From NCBI RefSeq assembly GCF_030272615.1, contig NC_081410.1:119598640-119662639 (forward strand): 64,000 nt of DNA, given 5' to 3'. Of this stretch, positions 39,601 to 51,600 are shown piece after piece. The position numbers and the translations under genes are program-made. How positions within the stretch are numbered: the first letter of the stretch is position 1; every line of letters begins with the position of its first letter. The DNA comes from Cryptomeria japonica. Taxonomy: Eukaryota; Streptophyta; Pinopsida; Cupressales; Cupressaceae. The notes under the pieces are model-generated. The model was not told the DNA's origin. It saw nothing but the letters and a program-made list of their open reading frames with translations, and ran no database searches.

Positions 39601-42600
39601 CAAACCAGTAAATTAATAGGAATCCATCTAAAATCACCACTAGTTCTAGTTTAGTGGGCCCAAGAACAAATAGGTCGTTCAAATTTGATCAAGCATCACC
39701 CCTCTGGCAATATATACTTAGTGCGACAACAAGTAAAAGATATTGCACAATCAAGTGAAAGCTCACGTGTTATAACCAGCCACAGAGTAAGTTTGTCAAG
39801 GGCCAGAAAAAGGGGGTTGCCAAAAGAGCAAATTCTTTCATATATCAAAGAACAAGAACAAGATGATATTGTAATCGAAATAGATAAATTAAGATCTCAT
39901 TCTTTAGCAAAGGGGCAAAGAGCTCAACTACAACGTTCAAAAGATGCACTTGCAAATTTCAAGCAGCTCAAAGATTATTATCTAAAGCAACAAATTTAAA
40001 AAGTTATGTCTATCCTTCCCTTTTTTTCTTTTTGCATTCAACATTACATCTTGCATTTTTTTCTAATCTCCATTATGATACAAGAAACCAAACGAGTTAT
40101 TCCCTTCATTTTTCCCTTTCTTTTGTGTTCCATAATCCATTATTTTTCCCAAAGAAGCAGTAATCTGAAAAAATTGCAATTATGCCCGATTAATCATGAA
40201 TCATGGAGCCAACCGATTTATTCCCCGAAAAAAAATCGCAATTCACAAAAAAATCATTGACCCAATTTTAAATGATTTTTTGTGTTTAAATTTCCTTAAA
40301 ATCATGTTAAAACCCCCCAAAAACAACAAAAAAAAGTGAAAAAATGATTGCAAAACCCATGAAACCCTAGAAAAACTCGTCAAATTACCAAATTGCTCAT
40401 AAATAGGGCCAATTCTGAGACAGAATCAAAGTCAGTACGGAATCAACATGGAAACAATTTGTTATTTTGTCCCTTAGTTTTCTGGCCTTTGAAAATCCCT
40501 AAATAGAGGAGCGGGAGGAGCAATGGTGGTCATCAACCGAATTTGAAAGGGCCTCAATTATTCCAAATTGTGGGGGGCATATGAGATAGTGTCGAAGCAG
40601 CTAGCAAATCTGCTCTAATCGCAACTTTGATATGAATCAAGCTCTCTGCACACCCCACCCATGGATTCTGATGCGGACAACTATATAATTAATATTATCA
40701 CTAACTTTAAAATTATAACTATTATGCACCATTATAGATTGCACTTTGGTGGGGAAGGAGCAAACCCCTATAGTTTATAATTTATACTATAAAGTAGTTT
40801 TAAAATTTAAACTATTATAGACTATTAATATATATTAATACTTTTATAATAAACTATAAATTAAAAATAATGTAAAATTTATAATGTACATATTTAATTT
40901 TTAATATAATATATAATACACATTTCTTTTGATTGTATGACAACCATGCAAACTTATATTTCCAACAATCTCCCCCTTTGTCATTGATAACAAAACAATC
41001 CTCTCCAACAATTCTCTCCCCCTTTGACATCAAAGACAAAGGGCACAGCACAATATACTGATCATCAACACATACTCCTCTGCTCCCCCTGAGAGTAGCA
41101 ACAACATCAATCCAAAAGATAAAGGGTAAGCTCTAAAAACTCCCCCTGGAAAGATGCACCTCTACTATGCATCTAGTTAGAGAAAAGCGGGGCAATAACC
41201 CTTAGTTTCTACTTGAGATACTCACAAGTATCCTTCGCCAACGCCTTAGTGAAAATGCCTGTAACTTGTTCTTTTGTAGAAATATACTCCAATTTGACTT
41301 CCTTTTTAGCAACCTTCTCCCTTAAGAAATGATACCGGTTTGAGATATGTTTAGTTCTTGAATGCATTACCAGATTCTTTGAAATGTCTATAGTGCTGGT
41401 ATTATCACACATAATGGGAATAGCTTCATCATATACCACTCTAATATCTTTAAGAGTCTGTTTCATCCACATAACTTGAGTACAACAAGATGTTGCTGCA
41501 ATGTATTTTGCTTCTGCAATAGAAAGAGATACTGAATCCCGCTTCATACTTAACCAAAAACCAACATATCTCCCAAGAAAAATACACCACTGCTAGTACT
41601 TTTCCTATCATCAATATGTTCGACCCAATCAACGTCTATGTATGCTTTCGGCATGAAATCTCCACTCTTTTTGTACCAAAGACCAAAATCCAGAGTCCCT
41701 TTCAAATACTTGAAGATCATCTTCACTGCTTGCTCCTCTGACATTATTGCAAGGCGTGCACCCTTGGTCTCCTTATGTTGTGCAGTGTAGTGCTCGTGTT
41801 TACGACATGGCTTAACCGCTCCCCGTGGATTCATTTAATCTCGCGTTTGTATCAAGCATAATAGGTCGATCTTTTGGTGCAACAGCAACCATGTTTCTAA
41901 CAAGTGGTATCAAAGCCTAGGTCACAGGTTCAAACCCCTCGCTTGCAAAGGGGGGGCGGGGATTGTTGCAAGGTGTGTGCCCTTGGTCTCCTTGTGTTGT
42001 GCAGTGCGGTGCTCACGTTTGCGACAAGGCTTAACCGCCTCCCGTGGATTCATTAAATCTTGTGGTTGTATCGGGCATTAACAGGTCAATCTTTTGGTGC
42101 AATGACAACTGTGTTTCTAACATTTTTATCTATTTGTCTACAATTTTTTACGATTTTTTTAAAATCCAATTATTTCCCAATTTTTTCAAAAAAAAATTAT
42201 ACTTTTGGTTTGTCGATTTTTTCCCCAAACAATATTTGCTGCTATGTTTACAACAAATACTCACACCACTGTACACATCAAATTCAATGTGGAACTCCTT
42301 GAAGCCATACTTTCCTCCTCTCTTGGAGCCAACAAGAATCCAACACCTTTAAAATTGGATCCAATGCATTCATATTGCACTATGATAAATGAAATCATTA
42401 ACACCACAACCACTCGTACTCACCATAGTGCCCATCAATTGTTTCAAGTAGTCAAAGTCGAGCTATATGCAAATCGAGCTAAGTGGTAAAATCTTCAACA
42501 ACTATGCACACAATTGACTCAACTCAATATAATCACAATAGAGATCATTGCTCCTTAAAAAGGGTAAATGATCTGGCACAACCTTGCCTATCGGCTTCAT

Positions 42601-45600
42601 TAGCACACTCAACATTGTGCAACTTCTACACACAATACTTGTGCACAACCACACAAGACTGCTCATGTGCGTAATATGACACACCACACGCTGCCCAATT
42701 AGACAATGCATGTGTGACACATGGGGACAACTACACCACAATAAATGCTACCTTATGTGTGCAACACTTGACAGCCTGTGCACCACACAAATGACACCAT
42801 CTAGTTTGACATTTGATACTATACACACATGATAATTAGTGGTGTTTGCACTACAAGAAATGACACCTTATTAACTTGCCAATGTCCTATCCACATATGT
42901 CACGTTATCATGCATGTTGGACCCATATCAACATCTATGTGGCACCCAGCTGACAACCTAGTTGTAATTCATCCATAAATACCAATATTGCACAAATGTA
43001 CGAGTGGAGAGGAATTAATAGATTCAAATCTTAAACCTCTTTAATGTTTCCCTTGTTCATTCTAAAAAGAAGCGACATACCACACATCAAATGTGTAACT
43101 GGTTTGCTATTTTGTTGTAATGTCCCCTATTTATACTCTGCCAATTATCAAAGCAACATCTATGTTTACTACCTTAATTAAGCATAACTAACTAATGCCC
43201 TGTAACTAGAGAAACGACAATCGCGTGGACTCGCCGAAACTCGACGAGTCTAGGTCAAAGTCATGCCTCCCGAGTTTGCAGAGCTCAGACTCGAACTCGG
43301 CTGAGTCCAGGAGGCAAAATCGCCAGACTCGCCGAGTTGGCGAGTTTGGCCTAAAATCGCCAAACTCAACGAGTCCAGTGCCTGAAACTCTGCCGCTAGC
43401 TGGGTTAAATAAAATGACAAAAACAAAAACATTTTAAAAAGTTTTTTTAAAATGAATGATCTCGTCTTTGTTCACTACAACCTCCGCTTGAGAATGAGAA
43501 AAAATAGGGTTACAACATGTCAGCCAATAGAAAAATAACACCTGACACCTTTATTAAATAATATAAGTCTTTTTGGCCTCGCGGGGTGCTGCCCTTTGAC
43601 CCCGCCCTGTATCGCGACAAGGAGCACGCAAGGGGTGTTCCCCTTGACCCCACAAGGGGCGATGCCCCTTGACCCCACCTTGGGGGCGTTGCCCCCAAAC
43701 CCCCGTCGAAAAATATGGGGGGAAACTGCATCGATAGAAGTAGGGAAAATTTAACCTCCGAGTCTGACACTAATTGGATCGACCAGGTAGATATAGAGGC
43801 TGAGACTATAGCCATGCCAGAGGAGGAGCGGACAGCACGAGCAGAGACAGGAGATTCATAGGCATATAGTGACATAGATGTTCCTAATGTTGGTGAGCAT
43901 GGCATGGTGTCACAGGGAGCAGTTATGGATGTGGAATCATCCAGGATCTACCTTAGATGCCTTCGCAAGGGGCCGGGGCCGGAGGGTGCAGGCTCCTTTG
44001 AGCCATAGGCTTGTAGCTGTATTTACCTTTGGTATTTGTATGGAACATTTGGTGATGATCATATGATGACATGGATTTTTTATTCCATGAGTTTTGTAAT
44101 ATTGTATACATTTGACAATATTTATATATCTATGTTTGTTATTTCCTTCAGCTACAATTTGCGTTTATGCTTATGTGATTGATGTATACTTGTGTATGTA
44201 ATCAAATGAGCCGAGTTTGATGATGTTATTGTGTCTTTAAGGTGTGTTCAATAAAGGGTGCATGAAACAAGTTTTAAATCTTTAAAAATCTCTAAATTTC
44301 TTGAGTTTTTCACTTTCCCAAGTCCAGCTGAGTTTGAAGCCGAGTCTGACTCCAAGTCCCGAGTTCGAGTCCGAGTCGGCTTTGCCTAGTCCGAGTCCTG
44401 TTTCTTTGCCTGTAACATAACTTCTTAAAACTATGCCTAATCTCAAACTATTCCGACCCTTTTCCCAGAAGAGGGCTTAGTTGCTTAGGGCACTTGACAC
44501 CACCTCTTAAGGTAGCCCAGATTACCGAACTCGGTCCATTCACCCTTGGAGCCTGCAGCCCAGATTTCAGGAGGAGTCTTTCACCCTTGGAGCTTCCTAT
44601 CGGATGGTTTTACTCTGCCTCTCCCTAGCAACACCCATCTCCCTTGGGGAATAGGAAAAAATATGAAACTAATTATAGATTAGGTTATCTTTAAGGCATT
44701 CTATTACAAGAATTATTGATTGTCATTTCACTCTTGTTATCTTAGATTCTTAAAATTTAATTAATTGTAGCCATGTTGTGTTTGATGAATTTGTGTTACT
44801 GTGAACCTATTTAATTCTGTCTACTTGTCCTTCAAAATAGATCTGTAATGTCCCCTTCTCAATGGTGAGAAGTCCAGTCCGTAGGCTAACTGGAAGCAGA
44901 AATTAGGATTTCCAACTTTTGTGGGAGTTGTTTGATGATTAACGCATTGGAATTTTACAATTCAGACTATGGATTCCTTCTGGGTTTTCAGAGAGCTTCG
45001 TAGGGGTGTGACATGCATTCAGTTCAGAGAAGTTTTTCGAACTTACTATTTTAGTAAGTTGGAGGCAACCGTCAGGATTTCTGGGTCTTTCTGGGTTTTC
45101 TGAGTCCACCCACAGGGCTCAAAAAGCATTCTTTTTGATGACGTTTTCATGATTTACTATTTTTAGTAAGTACTATACCTGGCAGTACTGTTTTTAGCAG
45201 TTCAGTCCAGAGCTCCAACTCAGTTCAGTTTTGGTGATTTCCAATACTTCAATTTTCGGCTCAATTTTGGCAATAATCAGTATTTGAGAAGAAGGTATTT
45301 TTAATATATTATTACCATAGGCATGAGGTTTTAATATTTGATTATTTTATGTATGGACGACTTAGAAAGGGAGAAAATATTAATTTTTATCCTAAGTCTG
45401 CTTGGGCGAATTATTTCACCTTCTTTGTAGACACCAAAGTGCAAATTCAATAATATTGTTTTATGAACTTTAAGTTATTCCAAAAGTTTAAGGGGGTCAT
45501 GTTTTGACGCCATATGCTAAGGGAATAATATGAAATGCAACACCTAAGGAGGTGAAATGAAATGTTAATGGAATTTGGGCGCCATTTGCGTGGCATTTGA

Positions 45601-48600
45601 ATTTGAATTTGAATTTGGCTAGCGAGAAGTTATAAATAGAGGGCCTTGGGATCTCATTTTGGTATCCATTTGCTATTATAATTTATAACGAAGTGTTGTC
45701 GAAATACTATCAAACTCTTGCTTCGAGGAATGCATACCTCCTAGTGCCTGCAGTTTTGTGCTTGAGAGATAGTGCCTAACTGAACTTGTGACTGATTCTC
45801 ATCCAGAGGAGCAGATTGAGCTCAACGAAGATGAAGATTTTTGTGGTGTTCTGATTTTGGAGTGCTGTTAGTCTGTTTTCCAGGTTGCTGGTTTGGTGTG
45901 GCTGTAGCATGTTTTCGTTTGCAGCTTTTTGTTCATGTGTCAGCTCATTCTGGGTAATGGCTCATTCTTTTCCTATGCCCCAGGCGATAATGTTTGTAAG
46001 TTGGTAGTGCTTAATGTTGAGTATTTATTTTTATAATGCAAATCGAACTTCTGCCTCGGACGTACTATGTTGGGCTGCCTGGGAATGCGTGTATAAATTA
46101 ATATAGGGTTTTGGAATGCAGTTTGTTTGTTCTATCCTTATCGCCTACCTTGTATCTTTCATCTACATCCACTTGGGGCTTATTCTGTCGAGTATGGGTA
46201 GAGTTGTGAGTAAATTTGTGAGTTTAGTAGTTGCTGGTCTGCATTTTCCCAGCAAGTTGTTTGCATATCAGATTCTGAAGTTGTTGGTGTGGAGTGTTTT
46301 TTTAGGTGAGGTTGGTCTATGTTGGTTTGGGAGTGAATATCTATTATTATTTGCAGTTGTTGGACTTGTTATCAACACTTTGATTCATCATTCTTATCCA
46401 TTTTGTAATGCTGGTTAGTAGTACTAATAGCAAGTTCCTTGTTTACTCTTAGTCCAACTAAATAAGTGGAAGAGGTTGGCTTTGCCACCTATCTTTGGAC
46501 AATGATTTCTTATAATCTGAAAATCCATATTGTGCATTGTAAAGTTGATTTGTAGTACTAACAGCTATCTATTTTGGATTGTTGCTCTTAGTCCCACTAC
46601 ATAAGTGGAAGAGGTTGGCTTGCCGCCTTTTTTATTTATTGTAACATTGTCCTCCCACTGAATAAGCGGTCGAATTGATTGCAATTTCATTTTCAGTCCT
46701 CCCACTGGATAAGTGGTCGAGTGATAGTTGTCAATTTCAGTTCTTGTAATGTTGTAATTGACTAGTTGCACCGCCAAACTGCTGTAGAAGTTCTTTCACC
46801 TGCTGGATAAGCGGAAGGCACTGGCTAACCACCCAGTATTGTACTTGCATTGTAATTTCCAGCAGTTTATTGTGCTAACGATCCCCTTAGCACCGTATGC
46901 TCTCACCTTCCCATATTGGGCTCTTGGTGATCAGAAAGTGGAAGGGTTACTTTCAGCAGTGTTTGAATTATCCTTGTCTAACCCTAACAGGTGTTTGTGT
47001 TGATTGTAATTGTGAAAAAATGCAAAAAAAAATAAGGGGTATATTTCAAGATCACTAATTCATTCTTGTATGTATATTTATACAGATTACCATTATTCTT
47101 CCTATATACATATATTAGTATTATTATTTAATTAAATCTACATATATGAATTGTTAAATTTAAGTGATTAGATTATATGGATAGAAAAATTCACACAAAA
47201 TACAGTGTATATCCTGGGAAAACCTTCCTCTATGAAGGTGAAAAACCCACCCAAGAAGTTCCTTATTATTTTATTGATACATAAAATGTTTATGCAATGA
47301 ATTTGGCTTATTCCTTGATGCTAGTATCAATTCACTTCAATATACAATCCGCTAAGAATAAGTTCAATCTGCTACAGAAACTATCCACTTGATGTCTAAG
47401 ATGCCAAAGCCATGTGTCTAGAATATCTGCAGGTAATGGATATATCGCAACACAAGGAGGAACACGATCTGTATACTGATTGTAAGATTCGGACTGTTGG
47501 AGATTGAAGGTTGTTTTCTAAACACAGAACACGATCTGCAGAATGTTATTCGATGTACTTCTTCAATAATTATGTCTCGATGCATATCCCATACATATAA
47601 CCGATTATAGTTTCCTCCCAACCAACATGACTTCTCTAACAAGTTTGTCATAGCATTAATCATCACGTCTCTTCAAGGTGGCGGGATATATGAATTAGAC
47701 TACCTTAACAAGTCATTAACTATAACCGTTTCATTGATTAATAATTCGGAAACATATATATAAGTTGAATAAAAAATGTGTAAGGCCAAAGGCCCTTTAC
47801 GCATTTTATAGCGAAGTCGGGTTTTGGGAATCCGACCGATGCTATTCATCAACACTCCCTCTTAGCTAGGGAGGAATCCTTTTGGACATCTGAGTTACAT
47901 AGTCATGGCCACTCCCAGAGGGTGAGTGCACTCAAATGCTAAGTCATGAAGTCTCTCACATGACATTCACCATACCTACTCACAGAGTGTGGAACAAGGG
48001 CTGGAACCTCAAACTTCTCTCGCAGAGAAGAATGCAACACAAGGGCTGATACCTCAAACTTCTCTCACAGAGAAGAATGCTCAACAAGGGCTAATACCTC
48101 AAACTTCTCTCTCAAAGAAGAATGCTCATCAAGGGTTGATACCTCAAACTTCTCTCTCAGAGAAGAATGCATGACAAGGGCTTGCACCTCAAACTTCTCT
48201 CACAAAGAAGAATGCATTATAATACATATCAAATAAATATTGATGCTGAGACTCCCTCTCTCCCTCTCAGCAAGAGCTTCATTTTCCACAATTCCAAGCT
48301 TGTCTCAAAAATGCACAAATTTCACTTTCGCAAGAGGCTTGGTGAAAATGTTGGCCGTCTGCTCCTCAGTACAAATGTATCTCAACTGAACAGCATTCCT
48401 TTGTACCATATCCTTGATATAGTGGTACTGAATCTCTACATGCTTCGTTCTGTCATGAAATACTAGATTGACTAAAAGCTTTACACAGCTTTGATTATCA
48501 CAATGTATGATGGTAGGCTCCAATGATTGACCAAACAATCCTGCAAGGAGCTTACGAAGCCACACTGCTTCACGAGTTGCTACACATGCTGCAATGTATT

Positions 48601-51600
48601 CTGCCTCTGTAGTGCTTAGAGCTACTGAAGACTACTTCCTGCTACACCAGGAAATCATAGCAGATCCCAAACTGAAACAACAACCAAAAGTGCTCTTCCT
48701 ATCAGTAACACTCCCTGCCCAATCAGAATCAGAATATCCTTCAAGAATCAGGTCCATACTGGAAGAGTATTTCAAGCCATATCCAACTATGCCACGCAAG
48801 TATCCCAAGATATGCTTGACTGCAATTAGATGTATCTGTTTACATTCACTCATGAACTGACTAAGTGCACTCACTGCATAACAAATATCTGGTCTAGTGT
48901 TAACTAGATACATTAGGGACCCAATCAATTGCCTGTACATAGTAGGGTCCACAAGATCTGAACTAGCTGCAGCTTCCCTTAATTTCTTCAAGTTAGTTTC
49001 CATGGGTGTGGACATGGATTTACAATCTGTCATTCCAAATCTCTTCAAAATGACGATGGTGTATTTACCTTGAGTTAGGATAATCCCATTAGGCCTCTGC
49101 CACACCTCCAACCCTAGAAAGAAGTGCATAAGTCCTAAGTCCTTCATCTCAAATTCTGAAGTCAGCTCCTTCTTACATCTAATAATGAGATGATCTTCTC
49201 CGGTAATAAATAGATCATCAACATAAAGTACCAAGATCAACATATCACCATTGAATACTTTGAAGTAAAGGTTTGGATCAGCATCATTTTTGCAGAAACC
49301 CAAACCCACTAAGCATCTATCAATTCTTTCATACCAAGCCCGAGGAGCCTGTTTAAGACCATATAGGGCTTTCTTCAATTTACACACATGAGACTCTTTC
49401 CCATGAATCACGAACCCCTCAGGTTGCTCGATGTAGACTTCTTCTTCAATCACGCCATTGAGAAAAGCAGTCTTCACATCCATCTGATGCAACTTCCATC
49501 CTTTAGCTGCTACAATAGCAATGATGGTTCTAATGGAAGTATAGCGAGCAACAGGTGCAAATGTTTCTCTGTAGTCTATTCCTTCTTGTTGGGAGAAACC
49601 ACGAGCCACAAATCTAGCTTTGTACTTTTCAATGCTGCCATCAACGGCATGTTTTATCTTGAACAACCACTTGGAAGATACAATAGACTTCCCTTCTGGT
49701 CTAAGCACAATATCCCACACATTGTTCTTTAGAATGGATTGATACTCTTCATCCATAGCATCTTTCCAAACTTGTTGATTTGAGGCTTCTTCTACACTAG
49801 ACGGTTCAGATTCAATAAGATTACACATTAATGCAACATAACCAGAGAATCTTTGTGGTCTTTTGCTTTCCCTGAATGTGCCTCTAGGAGCAGCAAACTG
49901 TTCTGCTTCTTGCATAGTGTTTCGTGCCCAAAGAGGTCTCTTTCGAGACACAACAATATCCCTGGGCCCATCAGTGGGATCCAAGGGTTCAATTGGATCA
50001 TTGCTTATATCAGGTTCCGTAGAGTCCCTCTAAACCTCAGGAGTATGGTCAATATCCATGTCTTGAGGAGTCTCATCATCTATCTCCATGCATGAGCCCT
50101 TTGATTTTTTGAATGCAACATCTTCCTCAAATGTGACATCCCTGTTAACCTCTATTTGCTTTTGACCAGGAATGTAAACACGATAGGCTTTGGAGGTTTC
50201 ACTGTAGCCTACAAATATTCCTCTCTTGCCAGAAGGCTCCAACTTGGTTCTCTTGTCCTTGGGAATATGAACATACACAGGACAACGAAATATTCTTAGG
50301 TGACTAATATCAGGTTTGATACCTGAGAAGGCTTCTTTAGGAGTTATATTTTGTAATATTCGATGAGGACATCTATTTTGAACATACACTATTGTTCTAG
50401 AGGCTTCTGCCCATAGAAAAATTTGTTCTTACTTTCAGCAACCCCATTTTGTTGAGGGTTGTAAGGAACACAGAACTCCCTCTTGATCCTTGCCTCAATA
50501 CAGAAATCACGAAAGCTACCCGAGGTGTATTCACCTCCATTGTCAGACCTTAGAATTTTAATTTTCTTTCCAGTGATATTTTCTACAAGAGCCTTAAACT
50601 CTTTAAACCTACCTAGGACTTCATCAGACTCTTTAGACCTTAAGAAATAAATCCAAGTCTTCCTAGAGTAGTCATCTATAAAAGTTGCATAATACAAACA
50701 TCCACTTAGGGATGGAATTGACATTGGACCACATAAATCTGAATGTACAAGATCTAGTATTTCTTTAGACCTAATTTCACTGCTATGGAAAGGACTTTTA
50801 ACATTTTTACCCATAGCACAACCTTTACAAGTACCATCATTTACATGAATGAGTTTAGGTATACCTTTTACCATCTTCTCCAAAGATGGGAGAGCCCTGA
50901 AGTGAAGATGTCCAAGTCTCATGTGCCAGAGTTCGCTGGAACTTGCAGAATCATGAATAAGTGCTTGAACTGGGAGAGTGGAGAGTTTGTGTAAACTCTC
51001 ATGTCGATTTCCAATCACACGAGCAGTCTTGATGCTGGAGTTCTTAGGCCAAGCAAGAACTCTTCCTTCAGAAAATGCAATTTGATATCCCTTATCCTCC
51101 AAGGCTGAAATGGATACTAGGTTCCTCTTGATCCCTGGAACAAACAATACATCATTTAGGTGTAGAGAAACTCCTGATTCAAGTTTTAGAGATGTAGCAC
51201 CAATTCCTCTTACAGCATAGCGTGCATCATCCCCAATGATGACTTGGAGATGTGACTCTTTCTCTACTAAATCAGAAAGGTACTCCCGATGACCGGTGAT
51301 ACGTCAAGAGGCTCCACTATCAATTAACCATGTATCACTGTCCGTAGGAACATTGCTTGATAATGCTGATATGAAAAGAAAACCATTGGAGATATCTTCA
51401 ACCTCCTTCTGAGATGAAACTTCATTGATGTTTGCTCCTTGATGATTAGGTCTTGTTAAACAATCCTTTGCAAAGTGACCAAACTTGTCACATCTAAAAC
51501 ACTGGATGCGAGAGAGATCTTTCTTCCTCTTTCTAGAATCAGGTGCAGAATCTGATTTGAAATCTCTATTCTTTTTGAAGTTGCCCTTCTTCCAATACTT

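Noticed and set aside
43570..43710. Bacterial or plastid DNA because of the GGGGCGTTGCCCC repeats
   Set aside because: The stretch lies between hAT termini with an 8-bp target duplication, and similar GC-rich palindromic runs are common in plant hAT elements.
47989..48174. CRISPR-like array of 45-bp repeats
   Set aside because: The copies are directly tandem with no unique spacers and lie within a plant Copia element.
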